NCBI GenBank assembly: GCA_003567685.1
Contig: PWYW01000100.1
Location: 1 to 51,160 of the forward strand
DNA from: Gammaproteobacteria bacterium
GTDB taxonomy: Bacteria; Pseudomonadota; Gammaproteobacteria; Xanthomonadales; Wenzhouxiangellaceae
DNA: 51,160 nucleotides
Direction of reading: 5' to 3'
Of the stretch, positions 1 to 7,679 are shown in pieces. A program made the position numbers and the translations under genes. Below the pieces are notes generated by a model. The model did no database searches and was not told where the DNA came from. It saw nothing but the letters and a program-made list of their open reading frames with translations. The stretch's first letter is position 1. Every line of letters begins with the position of its first letter.

Positions 1-555
1 CCCGATGCAGACGCCGCCGTCAACTTCGGTGCCATTGGCGGGGTGATTGGTCATGAGATGGGCCACGGCTTCGACGACCAGGGTTCGCGCTCCGATGCCC
101 AGGGCGTTCTGCGCAACTGGTGGACTGACGACTCGCGCGAGGCCTTCGAAGCCCTCACCAGCCGACTGGTCGCGCAATACGATGAATTCGAGCCGCTGCC
201 CGGCATGAACGTCAACGGCCAGCTTTCGCTGGGCGAAAACATCGGTGACCTGGGCGGTCTGTCGATTGCCCACCATGCTTACCAGCTCTACCTGGCCGAC
301 CACCATGATGGCGAGGCGCCTGTGCTGGATGGCTTCACCGGCGACCAGCGCTTCTTCATGGCCTGGGGGCAGGTCTGGCGCAATATCGAAACCGAGGAAT
401 CCCTGCGCGCACGCCTGATCACGGGGCCTCACAGCCCGGCCCAGTACCGCGTGAACGGTGTCGTTCGGAATATCGACGCCTGGTATGACGCCTTCGACAT
501 CCAGCCGGACCACGAGCTGTACATACCGGCCGACGAACGCGTGAGCATCTGGTAA
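1..555 (+). CDS. M13 (neprilysin/PepO-type) zinc metallopeptidase, C-terminal part
   Basis: The reading frame is open from base 1, so this is the 3' end of a gene that starts outside the window. The zinc motif HEMGH is encoded at 52-66, followed by the M13 third-ligand motif GENIGDLGG with its Glu codon at 235-237 and the stabilising Asp at 247-249. The C-terminus ends VSIW, close to the CxxW tail usual in M13 enzymes but without the Cys. M13 peptidases are secreted or membrane-anchored endopeptidases acting on peptides outside the cytoplasm. The N-terminal domain and signal peptide cannot be seen. The stop codon TAA is followed directly by the ATG of the next gene, so the two are probably cotranscribed. 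Confidence 0.93.
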   Translation, partial: PDADAAVNFGAIGGVIGHEMGHGFDDQGSRSDAQGVLRNWWTDDSREAFEALTSRLVAQYDEFEPLPGMNVNGQLSLGENIGDLGGLSIAHHAYQLYLADHHDGEAPVLDGFTGDQRFFMAWGQVWRNIETEESLRARLITGPHSPAQYRVNGVVRNIDAWYDAFDIQPDHELYIPADERVSIW

Positions 556-1569
556 ATGAACCGACCAATCACGGGTCTGGTGGCAGCGGCGATCCTTCTG
601 GGATCGCCGCTGTCATTTGCGCGATCCGATAACGCTGCTCCACCGACGAGCGACAATGGCGAGACCTTGTGGATTGCAGAGTACGAGAACGATCTGTTCG
701 CCGGAGAAGATCGCTACTACACTAGCGGCGTGCGGCTGACCCGCATCGCACTGGCCCGCGAGGCTCCGTCCTGGCTGGAATCGGTCGCCACGCGCTTCCC
801 AGGCTTTAATGAAGCCACCGCCCTGCCCTATACGCTGTCAATCAGCCATAACATTTACACGCCGGCTGACATCGAGAACCCCGAGTTTCCACCGAACGAC
901 CGACCTTACGCCGCCTGGCTGCAACTGGGCTTTTCAACCGGCACGCTGCACCCTCGGGGTGCTGATCGAGTCCGGGTCGGCCTGGGCATTGTTGGCCCGG
1001 CGGCGCTGGGTCGGGAAGTCCAGACCAATGCGCACCGCCTGATTGGCTCGCCGAAACCCCAGGGCTGGGGCACGCAGCTGAAGAACGAGCCGACCTTGTC
1101 GGTTGGCTATGACCGCTTTCGCCGCGTTCTCGATCGTTCCGAACCAGACCAGTTCGGCTTCGACGTGTCGGTCCTCGCCGGTGGCACCGCCGGCAACGCT
1201 TTGACGCACCTGACCGGCGGGAGCTTCATCCGGGTAGGCCAGAACCTGCCGGACGACTTCGGCCCGCCGCGCATCAGCCCGGCCGTCTCGGGCTCGGGCT
1301 TTTTTCGCCCGGGTACCGAGCGCAGTTTCTATGCCTTCTGGGGCGTCGAAGCACGAGTGGTCGGCCGTGACCTGTTCATCGAGGGCAACACGATTGGCGG
1401 GCGCGATGGCGTGGGTGCTCGCCGAGTGGTCGGTGAAACCTTCGCGGGAGTGGTTTACACCCGCGACCGTCTTCGACTGGCCTACACCCATGTATGGCGC
1501 AACCGCGAATTCCAGGGCCAGCTGGATGGACAGGACTACGGCGCCCTGTCCTTCTCGCTCTGGTGGTAG
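556..1569 (+). CDS. LpxR-like lipid A 3'-O-deacylase (DUF2219 family outer-membrane protein)
   Basis: 337 aa with a cleavable signal peptide at residues 1-22 (hydrophobic core VAAAILLGSPLSF). The family signature is clear: EYENDLF (Asn45, Asp46), RYYTSGVRLT with Ser57, NDRPYAAWL near residue 114, and AHRLIGSPKPQGWG with His160. These match the Asn-Asp, Ser and His active-site positions known for LpxR. The protein ends in aromatic residues (SLWW), as outer-membrane beta-barrels do. LpxR enzymes remove the 3'-acyloxyacyl chain from lipid A on the outer leaflet. The ATG follows the upstream TAA with no gap, suggesting translational coupling to the M13 peptidase. Many DUF2219 members are untested, so the exact activity is inferred. 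Confidence 0.85.
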   Translation: MNRPITGLVAAAILLGSPLSFARSDNAAPPTSDNGETLWIAEYENDLFAGEDRYYTSGVRLTRIALAREAPSWLESVATRFPGFNEATALPYTLSISHNIYTPADIENPEFPPNDRPYAAWLQLGFSTGTLHPRGADRVRVGLGIVGPAALGREVQTNAHRLIGSPKPQGWGTQLKNEPTLSVGYDRFRRVLDRSEPDQFGFDVSVLAGGTAGNALTHLTGGSFIRVGQNLPDDFGPPRISPAVSGSGFFRPGTERSFYAFWGVEARVVGRDLFIEGNTIGGRDGVGARRVVGETFAGVVYTRDRLRLAYTHVWRNREFQGQLDGQDYGALSFSLWW

Positions 1570-1605
1570 TTACCCCGTCACTAGTCCGCAAGGCCCACTA
1601 GCGTC

Positions 1606-2421
1606 TCAGGGCTTCTTGCGGCGCGCTTTGGCTTCCATCTTGGCAACGCCTCGCATCAGCATCCGAAAATAGGTTTCCGGCAGCCAGCGCTTGATGCGCC
1701 ACATCCAGCGGGTATTGCCGTGAGTCAACAACAGGAATCGCGGCCGCTCGACCGCCCTGGCCACCACATTGGCAACGTCGTCGGCCGACACGCCGGAATT
1801 GGCCATCCAGCGCTGGACGCGCTCGCCATAGCTGGGATCGGGCGCGCGCATGCTTTCGGTAAGACGGGTCTTGACGAAGGCCGGGCACAAGGCTGACACC
1901 TCGACACCCGCACTCTTCAGTTCAGCCCGCAGCATTTCCGACATGGCAATCACCGCTGCCTTGGCCGTACCGTAGGCGTTGATGCCCGGCGCGGCGGCAA
2001 ATCCGGCATAGGAGGCCACGTTGATGATGTGACCACGGCCGCGCTTTCGCATCATCGGAGCGAACGCCTTGCAGCCCATCACCACGCCCATCAGGTCGAT
2101 ATCCATGACCCAGCGCCAGTCTTCCAGGGAAGTTTCCTCAAGCGTGCCGCCAACCGCCACGCCGGCGTTGTTGATCAGCACGTCAAGATGGCCGAAGCGG
2201 TCTTCGACGTGCTGGCGCACCCGGGCCCAGTCGGCCTCTTCGACCACGTTCATCGCCAGCGCATGAGCCGCGTTGCCCAGATCAGCGGCGACGGCTTCTG
2301 CCCGGGCAAGATCAAGATCCGCCACGATGACCTGCCAGCCGTCAGCGGCAAAGCGTCGGGCCATGGCCTCGCCCAGGCCGGCCCCGGCGCCGGTAATCAG
2401 AACTACTTTCTTGTCATTCAT
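1606..2421 (-). CDS. SDR-family NAD(P)-dependent short-chain dehydrogenase
   Basis: 271 aa Rossmann-fold oxidoreductase. Visible: the glycine-rich cofactor motif TGAGAGLG at residues 10-17, NNAG at 84-87, Ser137, and the catalytic pair Tyr150-x3-Lys154 (AYGTAK). An Asp-rich stretch (VADLDLAR) after beta-2 hints at NAD preference. A basic tail ends ARRKKP. The gene lies 11 bp downstream of the YfcC-type transporter on the same strand and is probably cotranscribed with it. The substrate cannot be told from sequence; length and C-terminal extension resemble cytoplasmic or membrane-associated SDRs acting on alcohols or acyl groups. Confidence 0.9.
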   Translation of the reverse strand: MNDKKVVLITGAGAGLGEAMARRFAADGWQVIVADLDLARAEAVAADLGNAAHALAMNVVEEADWARVRQHVEDRFGHLDVLINNAGVAVGGTLEETSLEDWRWVMDIDLMGVVMGCKAFAPMMRKRGRGHIINVASYAGFAAAPGINAYGTAKAAVIAMSEMLRAELKSAGVEVSALCPAFVKTRLTESMRAPDPSYGERVQRWMANSGVSADDVANVVARAVERPRFLLLTHGNTRWMWRIKRWLPETYFRMLMRGVAKMEAKARRKKP

Positions 2422-2432
2422 GCGGTCTTTGC

Positions 2433-3809
2433 CTACTCAAAACCAAACCATACCGCACCGACCAGCACGAGCGCGGCAGCGGCGAACAATTTCAACATCA
2501 GGGGCCAGGCAAACTTCAGCCACTTGGCGTAGGAAATGCCGGCCATGCCCAGAATGCCCATCAGGATGGCGTTGGTCGGGATGATCATGTTGGTAAAGCC
2601 ATCGCCCAACTGATAAGCCAGAACCGACACCTGCGGCGTTACGCCAACCAGGTCGCCCAGCGGCACCATCAGCGGCATGGTCACGAAAGCCTGGCCGGAA
2701 CCGGACGGGATGAACAGATTCAGTATCGATTGAATGATCAACATCCCCACCGCCGAAAGCTCGGCACCAACCAGGTTCAGCGGCAGCGACAGATAGTGCA
2801 CGATGGTGTGCAGGATCTGGCCGTCTTCCATGATCAAGGCAATGCCGCGAGCGATGCCGACCAGCAGCGCGGTTTCAGTCAGTTCGCGAGCACCAATGAT
2901 GAATTTCTCGGCTGTCAGGCTGGGGCCCAGCCGGCCAATGGCCGCGGCCACGATACCCAGCACCAGGAACGCCGCCCCCAGCTCGTTCAGGTACCAGCCG
3001 CGTGTAGCAATGCCCCAGACGGCAACGCCCAGGGCGGCAAAAAAGCCGAGGATGATCATCACGTGGCCGGCGTTCATGGCCGGATAGTCCTTGGGTGGCT
3101 CGGCGCTTTCGATCAGCGCGTCGTCGTTGACCAGGCTGGCCGCCGGGTCGCGCCGCACCCGGTCGGCATAGCGCCAGACGTGGTGAACCGCAATCAGGCC
3201 GAACGGCACCAGCAGGGCCAGGCGAACCGGCCAGCCGGAATAGGTGTCCAGGCCGGCCACGCCCTGGGCGACCACCACGGTGTAGGGGTTGAAAGCCGCC
3301 ACCCCGTAGCCCACGCCATAGCCGCTTATGATCATGGCCACCGCCGTCATCGGGTCCATGCGAAGCGCCCGGCACAGCCCCACCAGGATGATTACGAAGG
3401 GAATGTATTCCCCCGATGACCCAACCGCACTGGAGGCGAAGGCAAAGGAAAAGATGACCGCCGCCACGAGCAGGGCCGGCCGGCTGGAAAAGCTTTCCAG
3501 CAAGCGGCCGAGAAGCGCATCGATGGTGCCGGTCGCGCGGATGATTGCCAGCACGCCGCCAATGATGAACAGGAAGAAAATGATGTCCGAGGCGGCGGCA
3601 AAGGCCCGGGGAACTGCGGTGAACAATTCCAGCGGCGTCATCAGGTTGCGCTCTTCGACCATGGTGTAGGAGCCCGGAATGACCACGGCCCGCCCCGCCT
3701 CATTCAGCTCGGTATCGAAGAACCCTTGCGGAATCAGCCAGGTGGCCACCAGGGCCAGCACCATCAGGAAGAACAGCAGGGTCAGGGTGTTGGGTACACG
3801 GAAGGTCAT
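2433..3809 (-). CDS. YfcC/DcuC-superfamily membrane transporter
   Basis: 458 aa polytopic inner-membrane protein with about 11-12 hydrophobic segments. The N-terminus (NTLTLLFFLMVLALVATWL then IPQGFF) and the following GSYTMVEE region are typical of the YfcC family (Pfam DcuC-type, related to ArcD antiporters and short-chain fatty acid carriers). Conserved internal pieces include SSAVGSSGEYIPF, SGYGVGYGVAAFNPYT and NLFIPSGSGQAFVTMPLM, the paired re-entrant-loop regions of this superfamily. It starts at ATG 3809 and is followed 11 bp later by the SDR gene. The substrate is not known: amino acid, dicarboxylate or peptide transport are all possible. It is divergent from the MFS gene that begins at 3956. 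Confidence 0.88.
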   Translation of the reverse strand: MTFRVPNTLTLLFFLMVLALVATWLIPQGFFDTELNEAGRAVVIPGSYTMVEERNLMTPLELFTAVPRAFAAASDIIFFLFIIGGVLAIIRATGTIDALLGRLLESFSSRPALLVAAVIFSFAFASSAVGSSGEYIPFVIILVGLCRALRMDPMTAVAMIISGYGVGYGVAAFNPYTVVVAQGVAGLDTYSGWPVRLALLVPFGLIAVHHVWRYADRVRRDPAASLVNDDALIESAEPPKDYPAMNAGHVMIILGFFAALGVAVWGIATRGWYLNELGAAFLVLGIVAAAIGRLGPSLTAEKFIIGARELTETALLVGIARGIALIMEDGQILHTIVHYLSLPLNLVGAELSAVGMLIIQSILNLFIPSGSGQAFVTMPLMVPLGDLVGVTPQVSVLAYQLGDGFTNMIIPTNAILMGILGMAGISYAKWLKFAWPLMLKLFAAAALVLVGAVWFGFE

Positions 3810-3955
3810 TCGGCAATCCCGGGGGCGAGAACAGCCGTCGATTGTATCGGCAAGGGCCGGTCATCACCACCGCGAATGGCCAGCAGCGATAGCAACCACG
3901 TCCCGCAGCAGCATTGTTACTATCCAAGGCTGAATTGCCTGGAATCTCCGCACCG

Positions 3956-5290
3956 ATGGTCAGCAGAAAACGCGCACCCGCGAAAGAGATCGTCGGTTGG
4001 GCCATGTTCGATTTCGCCAACCAGGCCTACACCCTGCTGATCATCACCGTGGTGTTCGGTGATCTTTTCACCCGGGTGATTGTCGGCGATAGCCCCGACT
4101 ATCGGCTGGGCAACCTGCTGTGGAGCGTGGCGCTCGCCGTCAGTTACCTGATGGTGGTGATCGCCAACCCCTTGTGCGGCGCCATCATGGATTATTCGCG
4201 CCTGCGCAAGCGCTTCCTGTTTATCAGCTACCTGATGACGATTTGCGCGACCGCCATGCTGTGGCTGGTCGAGCCCGGCTGGATCGTCCTGGCCATGGCG
4301 CTGATCATTGTCTCGAATTTTGCCTATGCGATTGGCGAGGCCTTCATTGCCAGCTTCCTGCCCGGCCTCGGCCCGCGCCGGGATCTGGGCTGGATTTCCG
4401 GCCTTGGCTGGGGCATGGGCTACATCGGCGGGCTGGTCTCGACGCTGTTTGCCCTGTCGTTTCTCGGTGAAGTCAGCGCCGACAATTACGACCGTATCCG
4501 CTGGGTTGGGCCGTTTGCTGCCGTGTTCTTTCTGCTGGCGGCGATCCCGACTTTTCTGTTCGTCAAGGAACGCGGACGCCGGCGCGAACGTCCTGCCGGC
4601 CAGGGCCTGTTCGCCATCGGAATTCAGCGTCTTCGCGACACCGCCGGCCAGCTCAATCATTTTCGTGATCTCCGCCAGCTGCTGATCTCGATATTTTTCA
4701 TGATGGCCGGGATCTACATCATCATCAGCTTTGCCTTCATCTACGGCGCCCAGGTAATCGGCTGGGACGAGGACGTCCGAATCATCATGTTCGTCACGGT
4801 CCAGATCACGGCGGCCATCGGCGCGCTGGGTTTCGGTTTCCTGCAGGGCCGGCTGGGCGCCAAGCGCACCTACCTGATGACGCTCGGCTTGTGGCTGGCG
4901 GCCATCCTGGCCATCTGGCAAACTCCGCTGCTGGCCAGCGTCGCCAACACGCTGTTCGGCGTGGACTGGGAGGCCCAGTACGTGTTCCTGTTCGCCGGCA
5001 CGCTGTCGGGGCTCAGCCTGGGTTCGAGCCAGTCGGCCGGTCGCACCCTGGTCGGACAATTGACGCCGAACGGCAAGGCCGCCGAATTTTTCGGTTTCTG
5101 GGGTACCGCGTCCAAGCTGGCGGCCGTGTTCGGCATTCTCGGGCTGGGTCTGCTGCAGGCCCTGTTCGGGCTGGCGACGGCCATCGTGTTCTGCCTGGCG
5201 CTGTTTGCCGTGGCCATTGTCTTCGTCCTGCCCCTGAACGAAAGCCGTGGCGCCCAGGTGGCCGACCAGTGGAGAGACGCTCGCCAATGA
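3956..5290 (+). CDS. UMF1/Atg22-type MFS transporter
   Basis: About 444 aa from ATG 3956; a TTG at 3914 would add 14 residues, but the start at 3956 puts a short basic head before the family motif. The N-terminal signature WAMFDFANQAY is diagnostic of the UMF1 group (Atg22-like, MFS). About 12 membrane segments follow, including the loop GAIMDYSRLRKRF typical of MFS loop 2-3. Bacterial members are inner-membrane effluxers of unknown substrate; the yeast relative exports amino acids from the vacuole. The stop overlaps the next gene's start (ATGA at 5287-5290), which ties this transporter to the cobalamin-binding-like protein. Confidence 0.88.
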   Translation: MVSRKRAPAKEIVGWAMFDFANQAYTLLIITVVFGDLFTRVIVGDSPDYRLGNLLWSVALAVSYLMVVIANPLCGAIMDYSRLRKRFLFISYLMTICATAMLWLVEPGWIVLAMALIIVSNFAYAIGEAFIASFLPGLGPRRDLGWISGLGWGMGYIGGLVSTLFALSFLGEVSADNYDRIRWVGPFAAVFFLLAAIPTFLFVKERGRRRERPAGQGLFAIGIQRLRDTAGQLNHFRDLRQLLISIFFMMAGIYIIISFAFIYGAQVIGWDEDVRIIMFVTVQITAAIGALGFGFLQGRLGAKRTYLMTLGLWLAAILAIWQTPLLASVANTLFGVDWEAQYVFLFAGTLSGLSLGSSQSAGRTLVGQLTPNGKAAEFFGFWGTASKLAAVFGILGLGLLQALFGLATAIVFCLALFAVAIVFVLPLNESRGAQVADQWRDARQ

Positions 5291-6054
5291 GATTGATCAC
5301 CCATACCTGCTCGAATACCGAAATCGTCGCCGCCTTGGGGCGGGCCAACTGGATTGTCGGCACCGATGACCACTCGGACTACCCACCGGCGGTGGTTGAG
5401 CGCGCCGAGCGGATCGGCCCGGACCTCGATATCGATATTGATCGGGTGATTGCCCTCAAACCGGACCTGGTGATCACCTCACTGACCGTGCCTGGCCACG
5501 AACGCTGCCTGGAAAAACTGCAGGCGGCCGGCCTGCCCTGCCTGGTCACTCGCCCTCAAAGCCTTGGCGAGGTGGCCGACGACATCCGCCGAATCGGCCA
5601 GGCCATTGATGCCGGCAAGGCCGCGGAAAGCTTGGCTGGGCGTTTCGATCGGGTCTTGAGCCAACAACCCGCCAGTCCGCCGCCCGTTCCCATATTGATT
5701 GAATGGTGGCCCAAGCCGGTGATCGTGCCCGGTGGCCAATCCTGGGTCAACGAAATGCTCAGGCTGGCCGGCGGGGTCAATCCGTTCGCCGATGCCGACG
5801 CTGAAAGCCTTGAAATCAGTGCGCAACAAGCGCGCCAGGCGGCACCGGAGGCCGTGGTGATGAGCTGGTGTGGCGTCGAGGAGGCCAAGTATCGGCCGCA
5901 TATCGTGGCCCGCCGAGAAGGCTGGGAAACCGTTCCGGCGCTGGTCAACCAACGAATCATACCCATCAGCGAAGCCTGGCTGGGCCGTCCCGGCCCGCGC
6001 CTGCTGGATGGCATCGAGAAGCTGCGGGAGGTTGTCCGGCTCTGTCAACGCTGA
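5287..6054 (+). CDS. Cobalamin/Fe-chelate-binding-like protein (BtuF/YvrC type) without signal peptide
   Basis: 255 aa. The fold is that of periplasmic-binding proteins for B12 and siderophores (PF01497): an ALGRANWIVGTDDHSDYP start, RVIALKPDLVITS, a central helix, then GQSWVNEMLRLAGGVNPF and a C-terminal lobe. BtuF-type proteins normally carry a signal peptide; here the protein begins MRLITHTCSNTEI, directly at the first strand, so it should stay in the cytoplasm unless the gene is misread. The ATG overlaps the MFS stop (ATGA), which fixes this start. No ABC permease or ATPase gene is nearby. Signal-less members exist in other proteobacteria and are often labelled cobalamin-binding protein; ligand and role are unknown. 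Confidence 0.8.
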   Translation: MRLITHTCSNTEIVAALGRANWIVGTDDHSDYPPAVVERAERIGPDLDIDIDRVIALKPDLVITSLTVPGHERCLEKLQAAGLPCLVTRPQSLGEVADDIRRIGQAIDAGKAAESLAGRFDRVLSQQPASPPPVPILIEWWPKPVIVPGGQSWVNEMLRLAGGVNPFADADAESLEISAQQARQAAPEAVVMSWCGVEEAKYRPHIVARREGWETVPALVNQRIIPISEAWLGRPGPRLLDGIEKLREVVRLCQR

Positions 6055-6090
6055 TCATTGCTGACAGCGCGGTCAGGGTAAAATGCGCGT

Positions 6091-7419
6091 ATGACTGAAC
6101 TCCGCGAAAAAGCCCCCACCGTCGGCCTGGTCTCGCTGGGCTGCCCGAAGGCCCTGGTCGATTCCGAGCAGATCGTCTCGAAGCTGCGCGCCGAAGGCTA
6201 CCAGCTGGTGCCCAGCTACGAGGATGCCGACCTGGTGGTTGTCAACACCTGCGGCTTCATCGACTCGGCCAAGGCCGAGTCGCTGGAAACCATCGGCGAG
6301 GCGCTGGCCGAAAACGGCAAGGTACTGGTGACCGGCTGCATGGGTGCCAAGCCCGAAGAAATCTCTGCCATCCATCCCAAGGTGCTGGGCATTACCGGCC
6401 CGCACCAGTCGGATGCGGTGCTGGCCTCGGTCCACCAACACCTGCCGCGCCCGCACGATCCGCGCATTGACCTGGTACCGCCCGGCGGCCTGAAGCTGAC
6501 GCCTGAGCACTACGCTTATCTAAAGATTTCAGAAGGCTGCAATCACAAGTGCAGCTTCTGCATCATCCCCGACATGCGCGGCAAACTGCGCTCTCGCCCA
6601 CTGGGCATGGTTATGCGAGAGGCCGAGCAACTGGTCGAACGCGGCGTCTCGGAATTGCTCGTCATTTCCCAGGACACCAGCGCCTACGGTGTCGACCTGA
6701 AGTACCAGAAGGATTTCTGGGCCGGACGGGAATGGGAAACTCGCATCCATGACCTGGCCCGCGCGCTGGGCCAGCTCGACGCCTGGGTGCGGCTGCACTA
6801 CGTCTATCCCTATCCGCACGTCGACAGCCTGATTCCCTTGATGAACGAAGGCCTGATCCTGCCCTACCTTGACATCCCCTTCCAGCACGGCAGCCAGAAG
6901 GTGTTGAAGGCCATGCGCCGCCCGGCTGCCGCGGAAAACACCCTCGACCGCGTCCAGGCCTGGCGCAAGGAATGCCCGCAGCTGGTCATTCGCTCGACCT
7001 TTATCGTCGGCTTCCCGGGCGAAACCGAGGACGACTTCGAAGAACTGCTGGACTGGCTGCGCGAAGCCCGGCTGGACCGGGTCGGCTGTTTCCAGTATTC
7101 CCCGGTTGAAGGCGCCCGCGCCAATGCCCTGCCCGACCCGGTACCCGAAGCCATCAAGGAAGAGCGCTGGCATCGCTTCATGCAGGTGCAGGCCGAAATC
7201 AGCGCCGAGCGGCTTAAAGGTCGCATTGGCGGCCAGGAGCCGGTGGTGGTCGACCGCCTGGAAGGCACGACGGCCATTGCCCGGTCTTATGGCGATGCCC
7301 CGGAAATCGACGGAAACGTGATTGTCGAGAACGCCGGTGATGCCGAAGTGGGTGAATTCCTCGACGTCGAAATCACCGGCACCGACGAATACGACCTCTT
7401 CGCCCGCCGCCTGGGGTAG
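6091..7419 (+). CDS. rimO: Ribosomal protein uS12 methylthiotransferase RimO
   Basis: 442 aa, normal length for RimO. It transfers a methylthio group to the beta-carbon of an Asp of ribosomal protein S12, using two iron-sulfur clusters. The N-terminal MTTase domain shows the three cluster cysteines Cys18 ([12 protein letters not shown]), Cys54 (NTCGFI) and Cys83 (TGCMGAK). The radical-SAM cluster motif is C150-x3-C154-x2-C157 (GCNHKCSFC), followed by [12 protein letters not shown], which is RimO-specific as opposed to MiaB. The C-terminus carries a TRAM RNA-binding domain from about residue 375. The ATG lies 36 bp after the binding-protein gene. Two palindromic repeats, not a clear terminator, follow the stop. 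Confidence 0.97.
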   Translation: MTELREKAPTVGLVSLGCPKALVDSEQIVSKLRAEGYQLVPSYEDADLVVVNTCGFIDSAKAESLETIGEALAENGKVLVTGCMGAKPEEISAIHPKVLGITGPHQSDAVLASVHQHLPRPHDPRIDLVPPGGLKLTPEHYAYLKISEGCNHKCSFCIIPDMRGKLRSRPLGMVMREAEQLVERGVSELLVISQDTSAYGVDLKYQKDFWAGREWETRIHDLARALGQLDAWVRLHYVYPYPHVDSLIPLMNEGLILPYLDIPFQHGSQKVLKAMRRPAAAENTLDRVQAWRKECPQLVIRSTFIVGFPGETEDDFEELLDWLREARLDRVGCFQYSPVEGARANALPDPVPEAIKEERWHRFMQVQAEISAERLKGRIGGQEPVVVDRLEGTTAIARSYGDAPEIDGNVIVENAGDAEVGEFLDVEITGTDEYDLFARRLG

Positions 7420-7441
7420 TAGCGACTACCTTTAAAGAGCA

Positions 7442-7511
7442 CTAACCGCAAAGACGCAAAGAACGCGAAGTCAGAAACCAAGATTTCATTCTTTGCGTCC
7501 TTCGCGGTTAG
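7442..7511. repeat. Palindromic intergenic repeat, unit 1
   Basis: The left arm begins CTAACCGCAAAGACGCAAAG and the right arm ends CTTCGCGGTTAG, so the two ends are long imperfect inverted complements separated by about 20 nt of A/T-richer spacer. The unit could fold as a long hairpin in RNA. A second unit with the same outer arms lies at 7594-7671. It sits between rimO (plus) and the minus-strand amidohydrolase gene. The arm type resembles short dispersed repeats seen between genes in many proteobacteria; the repeat family cannot be named from this window. Confidence 0.75.
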
Positions 7512-7593
7512 ACGTCTTTTAGCGCATGCACGGACCGGTCCTAGATTTACGCAACCGTCTTGAACGTCTGACCGTGACTGCCGGGAAATTCGA

Positions 7594-7671
7594 CTAACCG
7601 CAAAGACGCAAAGAACACAAAGGTTAATACCGTGATTCCTTTCTTCGCGCCCTTCGCGCCTTCGCGGTTAG
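7594..7671. repeat. Palindromic intergenic repeat, unit 2
   Basis: Same architecture as the unit at 7442: the left arm CTAACCGCAAAGACGCAAAG is identical, and the right arm ends GCCTTCGCGGTTAG. The centre differs from unit 1, showing that arms are conserved while the middle drifts. The right arm carries an extra internal repeat (TTCGCGCCC then TTCGCGCC). The unit ends 9 bp before the end of the convergent amidohydrolase gene, so it lies in both 3' regions. Confidence 0.75.
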
Positions 7672-7679
7672 TACATCAT

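Noticed and set aside
3920-5287. 455-codon open frame antisense to the UMF1 transporter
   Set aside because: Composition (Gln/His/Gly/Asp-rich) is the typical complement of a membrane-protein gene; the plus-strand frame has clear family motifs.
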